Shown piece by piece: positions 18,293-28,032 of a stretch of DNA of 64,000 nucleotides (positions within the stretch are counted from its first letter, which is position 1; each line of letters starts with the position of its first letter). The notes below the pieces were generated by a model. The model ran no database searches, was not told the origin of the DNA, and saw only the letters and a program-made list of their open reading frames with translations. The DNA is taken from contig CALFWR010000014.1 in NCBI GenBank assembly GCA_937928555.1, forward strand, positions 40,671 to 104,670, in the 5' to 3' direction. The stretch comes from an uncultured Pirellulaceae bacterium. Lineage in GTDB: Bacteria > Planctomycetota > Planctomycetia > Pirellulales > Pirellulaceae. The translations under genes were made by a program, and so were the position numbers.

Positions 18293-19390
18293 CTACTGCC
18301 TCGACGAAACAATTTTTGCGTGAACAATTGTGCTGGATGACTCAGAACTAAAAACCTCGGCTTTGAGCGAAGCCGCGTCACTCTTGAGAAGTGTGCGTGG
18401 GAATTCCACCAGTACGAGTTTTCTTTTCGAATTTCCGCTCGTTCTTTCAACACGTGTAGTAACAGCCTGTCCGTCCACAGAACAACGAACCGATTCGTCG
18501 CCATCAAGAAAACCAATCTTAGAGGTGACAACGAACCGCACGCGACAAACTAAGCCAGCTTCGTCTTCTCGAAGTGTCAATACAGTAGAGATTAGGCTGA
18601 CTGCCGGCACATGACGTATCACGACACAGACCTCTCGAGATTTGCCAGTTTCAGAATCAGAAACTGTGACGTTTGCCGAATTAACCTTAAGATCTTCCAG
18701 TCGCTCCTTCAGCGGGCTAGCCTTCAAGACAAGAAATGCTTCTCCCGACGATTCTTCTCGAATTTCCGCATGAAGACCCGCATCACCATTGACAGCACAT
18801 GTCAGGTTCTGCGCACGAATCGGTTTGGAAACGACAACCGGAATTCGCCTTTCAACGGTACTGGCGAATTCTCCTGCAGGAACCTCAAAGCTCACCTGCC
18901 GTTCTCCAACGGAAAGATTGTCATCCAAGAAATATTTAAATACCAAAGATGCCATTCGCTCGCCCGCTTCATTTACAAGTTCCATGCGCAACGATCGTTC
19001 ACTTTTCGAAGAATGTGCAGGAGCGCGAAAGGAAAACTCTCCCTCAGCAGATTCGCCCATGCCAATCGATTTAGAGGAAAAGGAGATCTGACGGCACCTA
19101 CATCCGCCGCTTGCTTTGAAAAACACCAAGGGGCCAGTTAGAGAAAACCGAACCTTCTTGACCGTTGAGCAGGGCACTGATCCAAGATTGGCCACCCGAA
19201 CCCCAGTTGCGTTTGTGTCGAAGTGCACAACATCTGAATTCACCCGTGTTGCCGCTTCGAACACATCTCTGGCTACGACGGGAAGGTACGCAGGCGCGGC
19301 GTGAAAGCCAAGAACAAATATCAGCAGACAAAAACGCGTAATCGAAACAACCATGGGATCAAAGTTCCGCATAAGCATGCACACATCCAT
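18293..19390 (-). CDS. Secreted DUF1573-like protein
   Basis: The 365-aa product has a signal peptide (MVVSITRFCLLIFVLGFHA). The first mature domain has the outline of DUF1573 Ig-like domains found in planctomycetes: VRVANLGSVPC, a strand leading to ASGGCRCRQISFS, then ESAEGEFSFRAP. The usual SCGCT motif is altered to GGCRC, so the family call is tentative. A second beta-rich region contains two further possible repeats. Several ATGs are possible (19390, 19378, 19372, 19354); the signal peptide fits any of them. It is the first gene of the three-gene secreted-protein group. Confidence 0.6.
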   Translation of the reverse strand: MDVCMLMRNFDPMVVSITRFCLLIFVLGFHAAPAYLPVVARDVFEAATRVNSDVVHFDTNATGVRVANLGSVPCSTVKKVRFSLTGPLVFFKASGGCRCRQISFSSKSIGMGESAEGEFSFRAPAHSSKSERSLRMELVNEAGERMASLVFKYFLDDNLSVGERQVSFEVPAGEFASTVERRIPVVVSKPIRAQNLTCAVNGDAGLHAEIREESSGEAFLVLKASPLKERLEDLKVNSANVTVSDSETGKSREVCVVIRHVPAVSLISTVLTLREDEAGLVCRVRFVVTSKIGFLDGDESVRCSVDGQAVTTRVERTSGNSKRKLVLVEFPRTLLKSDAASLKAEVFSSESSSTIVHAKIVSSRQ

Positions 19391-19557
19391 TGCCAAGATT
19401 TCTAGAATGTCAGGTGATCAGACATGTGTCAAGCGACCTGGCTGTCTTAATTCGTGTTTTGCACTTATTTGAGCATTGCTATGGCATAAAAAAAGCGACA
19501 TCCGTAAAAGAAAATGATTCTCTAAAATCCAATTCTTTCGACACGGACGTCGCAGAC

Positions 19558-19772
19558 ATGGAGCTTACCAGTTCGTTTTCAAATTTACTACTGACATTTT
19601 CTCCCGTCTTCACCGAGCCGAGTTTTGTCACGTTTCGGCTTCTGATGACCGGCTGGATCATGTCAATGCGGCATCGCTACATCACTGACATGATCGTCTC
19701 CAGTGACTCGGTGCATTTTGGCCACTTTTCCGACTACCATCGTTTCTTCAGCCATGCGGTCTGGCAAATGTC
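19558..19772 (+). pseudogene. Transposase N-terminal remnant (DDE superfamily)
   Basis: About 70 residues starting MELTSSFSNLLLTFSPVF, then FRLLMTGWIMSMRHRYITDM and HFSDYHRFFSHAVWQM, match the start of DDE_5-type (IS701/IS4-related) transposases. Such proteins are about 400 aa; here the similarity stops abruptly near 19772 and another gene fragment follows in a different frame. No catalytic DDE region remains in the window, so it is inactive. The upstream A/T-rich stretch at 19440-19550 may be the old element end. Confidence 0.75.
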
Positions 19773-19774
19773 AG

Positions 19775-20134
19775 GTCGAGGGACAGCCAAAGTCTCTCAA
19801 GAGCCTGGGGCAACTTGAAAACTGCTACATTGCCGATTGCGATCTAATGGGTTGGGATTGGTTGGCAGGGTGCTCGGCTCTTTCACACCTGATACTTAAA
19901 TTTGAGCACCGTTCTGAAGTGAAGCTTGACGCCCTCGAGTCGTTACCAAAGCTCAAAATTTTGATTGCCAGGAATTTCGATGTTTTGGACTCAACAGCTC
20001 CCGTGATGCCTGCACTTGAGATATTCAGGCTTGAAGAAGCAACGATAGATGATGCACTTTTGAGCGAATTTAAACAGCTGAACCCTGACATGAGAGTCGA
20101 GGTTCAGCATCATCAATCGCCTGCGGACAGATAG
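19775..20134 (+). pseudogene. Leucine-rich-repeat protein fragment
   Basis: About 118 codons encode LRR-like units: SLKSLGQLENCYIADCDLMG, GCSALSHLILKF, LESLPKLKILIARNFD, VMPALEIFRLEEATI. The final part (DDALLSEFKQLNPDMRVE) looks like a genuine C-terminus. There is no proper start or export signal, and it abuts the transposase remnant in another frame. It is probably the 3' end of a larger gene cut by the insertion and later deletion. The frame remains open from 19703. Confidence 0.65.
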
Positions 20135-20210
20135 GTCGCCGACAATCGTCGTTTGGCAAGTTTGTTAAGAGAAACTTCAGTACGTCGAGGGTGCTGTAAG
20201 TGAATTTAAG

Positions 20211-20397
20211 CCCGGATTATTCGCGACGACGGGCGTTGATTCTACGTCTGGCCAACAGGAGCAAGGGAAAAGCTGAATTTCAACAAGAATCGCGAATCAT
20301 CCGATAGATGAAATCCACAGCGATCGTTTCATCGCATCAGAGCCGCGGATCACTGTCGGAACTGATTCTGACGCCCACGGCTCGTGAATAATTCGGG
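20211..20397 (+). mobile_element. 187-bp miniature element, copy C
   Basis: Full-length member of the family, starting CCCGGATTATTCGCGA and ending TCGTGAATAATTCGGG. The interior matches copies A and E apart from scattered changes. Flanks TTAAG and GTAAA agree at only 3 of 5 positions, so the duplication has decayed or was never exact. A further end-like string TAATCCGGG occurs just beyond it at 20406-20414, possibly a remnant of another insertion. Confidence 0.87.
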
Positions 20398-20455
20398 GTA
20401 AAACTAATCCGGGCTCGCCAGACAATTCATGAACCCGGAAACCAAGCGTGGTCAA

Positions 20456-23400
20456 TTAGCCGTTGGCCAATCCGGGGGTTGGAATTGGCTGTGGTTTGTC
20501 GTTGGGTTGCGAAGCCTCTTCGGCGTGATCGAACACAAGCGGAATGCCCATGGTCTTCAGGGCTGAACCGTAAAGCGAATAGAACACCGGAACAAGAATC
20601 AGAATCAACAGCGTTCCAAACAACAGACCAAAGATCAGACTGACCGCCATCGGGATCAGGACTTGAGCTTGCATGGACGTCTCCAGCAACATCGGGAACA
20701 GCCCGGCGATCGTCGTCATCGAAGTCAACATGATTGGGCGGAATCGTCGCCGTCCGGCCTGGGTGAGTGCTTCCTGAAGCGGCACGCCGCTGCGAACGCG
20801 GTGGTTGATAAAGTCCACCAGCACGATCGAATCGTTCACAACCACGCCGGTCAGTGCGATCAAGCCAAAGAAGGTAAACAGTGTCAGTTCCAGGCCCATC
20901 ACCGCGTGTCCAATGATCGCACCCAGCAGGCCAAAGGGAATGATCGACATGATGATCAGCGGCTGCATGTAGGAGCGGAACTGCAGGGTCAGCAAAACGT
21001 ACATGCACATGATCGCGATAAAGAATCCCGTGATCATGCTGCTTACCGACTCCTGATTCTGGGCCTGTTCGCCTTCCCAGTTCACCGAAAAATTCGCCCC
21101 CGTGCGCTCGCGCCACGACTGAAGAAGTTCCGGAAGAAACTCGTTCTGCATTTCGACGACCAACTGACGACCGTTGACGCGTTTGCTGTCCGCATCGGCG
21201 GTCACGGTGATGCTGCGTCGTTGATCCAGCCGATTGATTTCAGCCAATTCTTTCTCGTGGCTAATGTTGGCGACTTCGGTGATGGGTCGTTCGACGCCCT
21301 GGGCATCCCGCACGCGAATCTCTTCAAACGCTGCCTGGGTTTCGCGGTCAGCCCGGGGATAACGGACCATCAGCTTGACCTCGTGCCGCCCCCGCTGAAG
21401 CCTCATGACTTCGTTGCCGAAGTAGACCGATCGAATTGTTTCGGCAAGGTCCTGTTCGTTGAGCCCCAGAGCCTGGCCTTCGTTGTTCAGGCTCAGGTTC
21501 CGCTGCCACTTTCCGGGTCGCATGTCGTCTTCGAGGTCGAAGACACCGTCCTTGCTGGCCAGCCATTTTTTGCAATCTTCGGCGATGTCTTCCAGGAAAG
21601 GAGCTCCTTTTTCGTCGGCGAGAATTTTGAATTCGACGGCCGCACCACCGGGGCCCATCGAACGGGCTCCAAACCGCAGAATCTCCGTGCCGGGGACTTT
21701 GGGGATCTCCTGCCGCCACATGTCGATCAGTTGGCGCGTGGTGATTTCGCGTTCATCCGGCGGGGTGAGCAGAACAGAAACATTACCGACGTGGCTACCG
21801 GTGGTGACACCGTTGGGGCCCTTGATCGCGTCGCCGACTTCGCCGACTTTTTCGTACAGGTTTTTGATCACCGACGGCTGGCCCGAATCCTGAATCTTCT
21901 GGTCGATATCAAGGATCGCGGCCTTCAGCTTTTTTATCGACTCCTGTGAGTACTCAGCCGATGTGCCGTTGGGAAAGACAACGGTGCCGCTAATTTCGCG
22001 TCCATCGAGTTTCGGGAAAAGTCCAACCGGAGCGATGCCCGCCGCAACGAGCCCGACGCAGACCGCGCCGAACGCAAACGCACCTGCACAGGTGATGCGG
22101 CGATTGCTCAGGGAAAATTCCAGCAGCGGCGAATAAATGCTGTCGATACTGAACTGCATGGCCTTCGATGCGGCGGCGTTGAGTTTTTTGAACAACCATA
22201 GCAATGGCTTGAACACATACAGGACGACGCCAACGGCGCGCATGAACAGGTTGTTGTCGTGGGCCAGGTGAGCCGGAAGAATAAAGGCACTTTCAATCAA
22301 TGAAATGAACAGCATCGCGATGACCGCCAGCGGCATCACTGCGATGAATTTGCCCATCACGCCCGAAACGAACATCAGCGGCACAAAAGCGATAATGGTG
22401 GTGGTGACCGACGCCGTCACACTGGGGAGGACTTCGACCGTACCTTCGATCGCCGCCGCGACAAACCCCAGGCCCTGTTCGCGTTTATTGTAGATATTCT
22501 CGCCGATCACGATCGCGTCATCGACAACGATCCCGAGGGCCATCAGAAAGGAAAACATGGAAAGCATGTTCATCGTCTGACCAAAGGCAAGCAGCATCAC
22601 TCCTGCGCCCAGGATCGAGATCGGGATCCCCATGGCAACCCAAAACGCCAGTCGCAAATCAAGGAAAACGGCCAGAACCACGAAAACAAGCAGCAGTCCC
22701 TGAGCGCCGTTTCGCATTAGCAGGTCGATGCGATCGTAGACGTCTTCGGACATGTCACCCCAGTACGTGATCTCGTAGCCGGTGGGCATCTGTTTGCTCT
22801 GGATATAGTCTTTGACCGTTTCGACGACGGTGAACAGGTCTTCCTTGTTGGTTTTCGAGACCTGCAAGACCATGCCCGGCTTGCCGTTGATCAGGTTGAT
22901 GGAAGTCGTTTCGGCAAAGCCATCGATGACGTTGGCGATGTCGCCGACACGAATCACGTCTCCGTCAGATTTGGTGATCGCGGGAAGATCCGCAATGCCC
23001 TGGCCGTCTTCGCGTTTATTATTTCCGCGAAGCAGCATTTCTTGTGATCCGGTAACCATTTTGCCACCGGGCACGTCGATGTTCTGCTGGCGAATGATGT
23101 TGGCCAATTGGTCCATGCTCATCCCGTACTGCCGCAACGCGTCTTCGGAGACTTCGACGGAAACCTCGTAGGGACGCTCGGCGGAAATTTCCGCGGAGGT
23201 GATCGCGGGGCCCTTGGGTTGGAAGAGGTCTTTGAAAACTCGCCGCACCGGACTGAGCGGTTCGGTGGGCCGCAGTTGCAGCATCTGACTGCGGACTTCT
23301 TCCGCCAGGGAGCGCAGTTGCCTTTCGGATTCCAGTGCACCGGGCGAATTGGGAACGACGCCCTCGGGCAAGGGCGGGCCTACGATTCCAACCCAGATTG

Positions 23401-23821
23401 ACGGGGTCCGAAATACAATCTGTTTGACTTCGATCTGTTCCGCGCGAGGCGGCAGCAAGGATTTGATCTGATCGATTTCAGAGCGAACATCGTCGAGGAC
23501 TTTCTGAACTTCCGAAACGTTATTGTTGAGCTCAAGGACAACAAAGCCAAAGCCTTCTTTGGCGACCGAGGTCATTTTGCGGACGCCGTCCACATTGGCG
23601 ACAGCGGATTCGACTTTCTGGCAGATGCCGTCTTCGACTTCGGCCGGAGTTGCCCCGGGAAAAGGAACGCTGACCAGAAGAAGTTCCAAATTGAACGCAG
23701 GGAAGACCTCGCGGCGCATCACAACCATCGAAATCGAGCCCACGATCAGGGCGGCGATCAGGAAAGTGTTCATCGCGGGCGAATTGGAGATGGCCCATTT
23801 GATGATGCTGCGCATTGGCAA
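20456..23821 (-). CDS. RND efflux transporter permease
   Basis: Proton-driven inner-membrane pump of the AcrB/HAE1 type. The 1121-aa product has the usual twelve membrane helices in two halves, each followed by a large periplasmic domain. Motifs include FPGATPAEVEDGICQKVESA near the start, GIPISILGAGVMLLAFGQT, and the helix-4 segment MALGIVVDDAIVIGENIY with the proton-relay Asp pair. The second half has GLIALTGVVVNDSIVLVDFI and FRPIMLTSMTTIAGLFPM. It is 48 bp downstream of the adaptor gene, so the two form an operon. Substrate is unknown; no outer-membrane channel gene is adjacent. Confidence 0.94.
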   Translation of the reverse strand: MPMRSIIKWAISNSPAMNTFLIAALIVGSISMVVMRREVFPAFNLELLLVSVPFPGATPAEVEDGICQKVESAVANVDGVRKMTSVAKEGFGFVVLELNNNVSEVQKVLDDVRSEIDQIKSLLPPRAEQIEVKQIVFRTPSIWVGIVGPPLPEGVVPNSPGALESERQLRSLAEEVRSQMLQLRPTEPLSPVRRVFKDLFQPKGPAITSAEISAERPYEVSVEVSEDALRQYGMSMDQLANIIRQQNIDVPGGKMVTGSQEMLLRGNNKREDGQGIADLPAITKSDGDVIRVGDIANVIDGFAETTSINLINGKPGMVLQVSKTNKEDLFTVVETVKDYIQSKQMPTGYEITYWGDMSEDVYDRIDLLMRNGAQGLLLVFVVLAVFLDLRLAFWVAMGIPISILGAGVMLLAFGQTMNMLSMFSFLMALGIVVDDAIVIGENIYNKREQGLGFVAAAIEGTVEVLPSVTASVTTTIIAFVPLMFVSGVMGKFIAVMPLAVIAMLFISLIESAFILPAHLAHDNNLFMRAVGVVLYVFKPLLWLFKKLNAAASKAMQFSIDSIYSPLLEFSLSNRRITCAGAFAFGAVCVGLVAAGIAPVGLFPKLDGREISGTVVFPNGTSAEYSQESIKKLKAAILDIDQKIQDSGQPSVIKNLYEKVGEVGDAIKGPNGVTTGSHVGNVSVLLTPPDEREITTRQLIDMWRQEIPKVPGTEILRFGARSMGPGGAAVEFKILADEKGAPFLEDIAEDCKKWLASKDGVFDLEDDMRPGKWQRNLSLNNEGQALGLNEQDLAETIRSVYFGNEVMRLQRGRHEVKLMVRYPRADRETQAAFEEIRVRDAQGVERPITEVANISHEKELAEINRLDQRRSITVTADADSKRVNGRQLVVEMQNEFLPELLQSWRERTGANFSVNWEGEQAQNQESVSSMITGFFIAIMCMYVLLTLQFRSYMQPLIIMSIIPFGLLGAIIGHAVMGLELTLFTFFGLIALTGVVVNDSIVLVDFINHRVRSGVPLQEALTQAGRRRFRPIMLTSMTTIAGLFPMLLETSMQAQVLIPMAVSLIFGLLFGTLLILILVPVFYSLYGSALKTMGIPLVFDHAEEASQPNDKPQPIPTPGLANG

Positions 23822-23869
23822 AATACCGATTGTGTCTTGAAGTAAATTTGTGGGCTCAGTTGTGAGGCT

Positions 23870-25462
23870 TTACTTTGCGTCCTGTGAACCGCGACTTTTC
23901 TTGCCAGCGGTGCGGTCAGTCATTTGGTCAGTCATTTGGCCAGCCTTCTCAGGGGCCGATTTTTCCTCGTTGCCGGGGTCAAACACGATGATTTTCGTGC
24001 CTGTTGTCGGCTGCGATATAGGCGACACGACAAGCGAATCGCCAGCTTTCAACTGACCCGTCAGGACTCGGGCCACGATAACGTTTTCCGATTTGCCAGT
24101 GTCGGGATTGTCAGCGTTTGTGCGATCAACCACCTCGACGGTGGCCTTTTCAAGTTTTTCATTGCGAACGATCCAGACATCATTGTTCGGCTGAAGTGCT
24201 TTTTCGCTGAACGCGATCAGGTCGTTAGATTCATCGGCGGCAGAGGTTTGGACTTCGATGCGGCACTTGACGTACATCCCGCGCACCAACGCCCGCTGAC
24301 CGGATTCGCCTTCGATGATTGGCTGGGAAACCAGAATCCGGCAAGGCGTGGTTTTGGTGACCGGGTCACGGCCGATTCCACTGAATCGTTCAAGGGTTCC
24401 GTTCCAGATGACGTCGGGTTCTTCAGCGTCGTAGATCAGGACGTTGGTTTTTGGCAGTTCGTAAATCGAACGGGGCTGGTCAGAGTCTTTGGAGTTCAGC
24501 CGAATCCAGTCCAGATCGGTCGTCGTCAGATTGCAGCGGACTTCGGACATGCTGGTATTCTCAAAGACCGCGATCAGATCGCCCTGTCGGACAAAGTCAT
24601 CTTTCTGGACCGCTTCGCTGACGATCACGCCGTCCTCGGGTGCTTTGATTAGCGTTCTGCGAAGGTCCAATTGGGCTCGCTTGAGCCGTTGGTTGGTCAG
24701 CTTTTTGCCGGCAAGCAACGTTTCTCGCGTTGCGCCAAGGGATTCGATCGCGTTGCTGCGAGCGGTCACCTCGCTTTGCGCCGCGTTGAGCGAACGCCGT
24801 GCCTGGTCCAGTTCGCTGCGACTGATCGCCGATCCGGCCCGCCGCAGCCTTTCGAATTCACGCCGCTGGATCGCCATGTCGCTGTTGGCGATTTTCAGAT
24901 TTTTGTTCTCGCCGACGATCTGTTTGTCGGTTTCAGCCATTCGCTTGTCGGCTTGCTCAAGTTCCGCGCTGACGGTGTTGAGTTCCAGTTGGTAGGACTC
25001 TGGATCAAGCTGAACCAGAGGAGTACCTTTTTTCACAAATGTGCCGGCGAGACACTCGGGAAATTTCTCTTTGACCCTCCCGCCGACTTCAGCCGCCAAA
25101 CTGATTTCGTTGTGTGCCACAACGGTTCCCGAGACGACCAAATCGATGGTGCCGATGTGCTTCCGGGCCGGTTGGACGACGACTTCGGGGATCAGGACGT
25201 CGGGCGTTTTGGTGCCGGCGGACTTGGCGAGACTTTTGAGCCCGATAAACGCGGCGATTGCTGCTGCGATAATCAAGAAGGAGATGCTGTACTTGGCAGC
25301 CTCCGGCAACCCGGCCCTGCCTGGCTTTGCCGAAACGGCAGCCGAATGCGTCGCCGGCGGGGGTGCCGCGACGGGAACGTCTGGGGTCGACTTCGGTGGA
25401 TCGTGCGAGGATTCCACGGGGGATTCCACGGGAAAAGCCGGTTCATTTGAGTCGGCGTTCAA
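23870..25462 (-). CDS. RND efflux periplasmic adaptor (HlyD/AcrA family)
   Basis: Membrane-fusion protein linking the permease to an outer-membrane channel. The 530-aa product has a Pro/Ala-rich cytoplasmic N-terminus, one membrane anchor (residues 58-75, YSISFLIIAAAIAAFIGLKS), a lipoyl half-motif (SLAAEVGGRVKEKFPEC; KKGTPLVQLDPESYQ), a long coiled-coil hairpin (residues 150-245), a second lipoyl half (IKAPEDGVIVSEAVQ), and beta-barrel/membrane-proximal domains. The C-terminal tail is rich in Lys/Thr/Asp. It precedes the permease gene. Confidence 0.92.
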   Translation of the reverse strand: MNADSNEPAFPVESPVESSHDPPKSTPDVPVAAPPPATHSAAVSAKPGRAGLPEAAKYSISFLIIAAAIAAFIGLKSLAKSAGTKTPDVLIPEVVVQPARKHIGTIDLVVSGTVVAHNEISLAAEVGGRVKEKFPECLAGTFVKKGTPLVQLDPESYQLELNTVSAELEQADKRMAETDKQIVGENKNLKIANSDMAIQRREFERLRRAGSAISRSELDQARRSLNAAQSEVTARSNAIESLGATRETLLAGKKLTNQRLKRAQLDLRRTLIKAPEDGVIVSEAVQKDDFVRQGDLIAVFENTSMSEVRCNLTTTDLDWIRLNSKDSDQPRSIYELPKTNVLIYDAEEPDVIWNGTLERFSGIGRDPVTKTTPCRILVSQPIIEGESGQRALVRGMYVKCRIEVQTSAADESNDLIAFSEKALQPNNDVWIVRNEKLEKATVEVVDRTNADNPDTGKSENVIVARVLTGQLKAGDSLVVSPISQPTTGTKIIVFDPGNEEKSAPEKAGQMTDQMTDRTAGKKSRGSQDAK

Positions 25463-25665
25463 AGTTGAATTCCTCGGCGATACTCAGACTGAAATAGAGT
25501 GTTAGGAAACAATGGTTCCTTAGTTATGGTAGCAGCGATCTCTGAAGTTCAAACGCCGATTACCATCGGCGGGCAGGCTTGTGGCAAAACGTCCTGCTTC
25601 AGGCTAAATTGATCTCAGAACAAACGCGGTTTTCGCGTCGAAGTTTCAGGAAAACAGGTAAGCAA

Positions 25666-27942
25666 ATGAGCTTTTTTCGGTCAATGATCACAATCGTCGG
25701 GGGCAAGTTGACATCCGCCGTGCTGGCAGTCGTCGCGACGTTTGTTTTGACATCCAGTTTCAGCTTTGGACAAAATTGGGCCAATTGGAGAGGTCCCGAA
25801 CAGAACGGGATCTCCCGCGAGACGAATCTGGCGAATGACTGGTCACTGGAACCCAAAAAGAATGTGGACTGGGTTGCCGATACCGGCGGCCGCGCGACTC
25901 CGATCGTGCTCAACGGCCGCGTCTATATTAACTGCCGCACCCCGGAAGACTTCAACGACGCTGACGAGAAAGTTCACTCTCGCGAGCAGGTCGTCTGCTG
26001 GTCCGAAGACGGCAAAGAGCTTTGGCGTGACAAGTTCAATGTCTTCAAGACGGATATTCCTTCGCCTCGCGTGGGCTGGGCGGCAATGTGTGGCGACACC
26101 GAAACCGGCTACGTCTACTCGCACTCGGTCTGTGGATTGCTCAAGTGCTACACCGCCGATGGCGAAATCGTTTGGGAAAAGTCGCTTGCCGAGGAATTCG
26201 GAAAAATCTCTGGCTATGGCGGGCGAACCCAAACTCCGATCATCGACGAAGATCGCCTGATCGTCAGTTACTTGGCAACCAACTGGGGCGACATGAAGGG
26301 GCCCGCACCGAAACACTACTACTACGCTTTCAACAAAAAGACCGGCGAACTGCAATGGATTTCAGCACCCGGCGGGCAACCCAAAGACACCAACTACTCG
26401 GCTCCTGTGGTCGCGGTCATCAAAGGCCAACGGATGCTCATCGGTGGTAACGCCGACGGCGGCATCTACGCGATGAACGCTCGCACGGGCAAGTCGATCT
26501 GGGGCTTTCGCATGTCACGCCGCGGACTGAACACGACGCCTGTTGTTGTCGGCGACAAAGTTTTCATCTCGCACGGCGAAGACAACATCGATAATTCGGA
26601 GTTTGGTCGTGTCCAGTGCATCGACGCCACGGGCACCGGAGATGTGACCGACACGCATGGTGTTTGGCGTGTCGATGGCGTAAAAGCCGGCTACACCGGA
26701 TTGCTTTCTTATGACGGCATGCTGCTGGTCGTGACCGACACGGGCAATCTGATGAGCTTTGATTGCGAGTCAGGAAAAGAACTGTGGGTGCATGACCTTG
26801 GCACCGTCGGCAAAGGCTCTCCCGTTTGGGCTGACGGCAAAATCTACGCCACCGAAGTCAACGGGCATGTTCACATTCTCGAACCGACTCGCAACGGCTG
26901 CGAATCGCTTTCGAAAGTCAAACTTGAAGCGGCCAAAGACGGCATCGGCAGCGATGAGATTTACGCTTCGCCTGCGATTGCCAACGGCCGGGTTTACATT
27001 CTCACGCGAGACCGAATGATTTGCATACGCGACCAATCCAAAGACGTTAAAGTCGGTCAGGTGCCATCGCTTCGGGCAGAAACGGCAGCCTCCGACGTGG
27101 TCGATTCAATTCAGCTTCGTCCCCACGAAGTCATCATCGAAGCCGGTACCGCGCAGCCATTTGAAGTCCATGCCTTTGACGCCAACGGTCGCCTGATCAA
27201 AAAGATGGCCGCTGCAGACCTCAAGCTTGGCGAGTCCCTGGCGGGCCTTTCAATTAAAGACAACGCCGTCTCGGCACCTGCGGATTTGGCGATGGGACTT
27301 GCTGGAACGGTTTCAGTTTCGGTAGACGGAAAAGAATCGTCAGCGAGGATTCGCGTTTTTAATCCGGCAAAAATTTGGAAGTGGGATTTCGAAGGGTACG
27401 CCGGAGTTCGAGTTCCACCGACCTGGTGCCGAGCCCACATCAAGATCAAACCCTTCAAGATGGATGATGGCAACACGGTCATGAAAGTTACCGGTGGGGC
27501 GGCGATCAAAGGCCGGCCAAGCCACCACGTTTCGATCGGCCCACCAAGCATGAAAAATTACACCGTCCAGGCCGATGTGATGATGACCGAACAACGACGG
27601 CAGCTTGCCAGTATCGGGCTGAGTGCCAATCGCTACGACCTTTACCTAAAAGGCAACCGCGGTCAGCTTCAGGTTCGCTCATGGGCACCGCACCTGCGAA
27701 TGGCAGAGACAATCAAATTTCGCAGCGACCCGAACGTTTGGTACACGATGAAAATGCGTGTCGAAACAACCGACGCTGAAGCCAAAATTTATGGCAAAGT
27801 CTGGAAGCAGGGCGAGGAAGAACCTGCGGACTGGACAATGGTCGCCACCGATCCGCATCCGAACCTCAACGGTTCACCGGGCTTGATCTATTACGCTCAA
27901 GCGGATTGTTTCTTTGACAACGTCGTTTTGACCCAAGACTAA
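25666..27942 (+). CDS. Exported PQQ-like beta-propeller protein
   Basis: The 758-aa product has a signal peptide (VGGKLTSAVLAVVATFVL to FSFGQ) and a PQQ-type beta-propeller of about 450 residues (NWANWRGPEQNGISRETNLA; VYINCRTPEDF; GGIYAMNARTGKSIWGFRM; LLVVTDTGNLMSFDCESGKE). The C-terminal 200 residues form a beta-sandwich, probably carbohydrate-binding or LamG-like (MKNYTVQADVMMTEQRRQ; WYTMKMRVETTDAEAKIYGK). Such proteins are common in planctomycetes; binding of PQQ is not implied. ATG 25666 was chosen because the signal peptide begins soon after. It is followed 90 bp later by a related gene. Confidence 0.88.
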   Translation: MSFFRSMITIVGGKLTSAVLAVVATFVLTSSFSFGQNWANWRGPEQNGISRETNLANDWSLEPKKNVDWVADTGGRATPIVLNGRVYINCRTPEDFNDADEKVHSREQVVCWSEDGKELWRDKFNVFKTDIPSPRVGWAAMCGDTETGYVYSHSVCGLLKCYTADGEIVWEKSLAEEFGKISGYGGRTQTPIIDEDRLIVSYLATNWGDMKGPAPKHYYYAFNKKTGELQWISAPGGQPKDTNYSAPVVAVIKGQRMLIGGNADGGIYAMNARTGKSIWGFRMSRRGLNTTPVVVGDKVFISHGEDNIDNSEFGRVQCIDATGTGDVTDTHGVWRVDGVKAGYTGLLSYDGMLLVVTDTGNLMSFDCESGKELWVHDLGTVGKGSPVWADGKIYATEVNGHVHILEPTRNGCESLSKVKLEAAKDGIGSDEIYASPAIANGRVYILTRDRMICIRDQSKDVKVGQVPSLRAETAASDVVDSIQLRPHEVIIEAGTAQPFEVHAFDANGRLIKKMAAADLKLGESLAGLSIKDNAVSAPADLAMGLAGTVSVSVDGKESSARIRVFNPAKIWKWDFEGYAGVRVPPTWCRAHIKIKPFKMDDGNTVMKVTGGAAIKGRPSHHVSIGPPSMKNYTVQADVMMTEQRRQLASIGLSANRYDLYLKGNRGQLQVRSWAPHLRMAETIKFRSDPNVWYTMKMRVETTDAEAKIYGKVWKQGEEEPADWTMVATDPHPNLNGSPGLIYYAQADCFFDNVVLTQD

Positions 27943-28032
27943 AAACCACACGCGAGTTGTTGCCAACCTGCGGGTGTAAGCGACATCTCAAATCCGGCCC
28001 GCCGGTGGTACAAATCAACTTCAGGAATATCT

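Noticed and set aside
20663..21949. 428-codon open frame opposite the RND permease
   Set aside because: It shadows a well-supported permease and its product is a low-complexity His/Arg-rich string.
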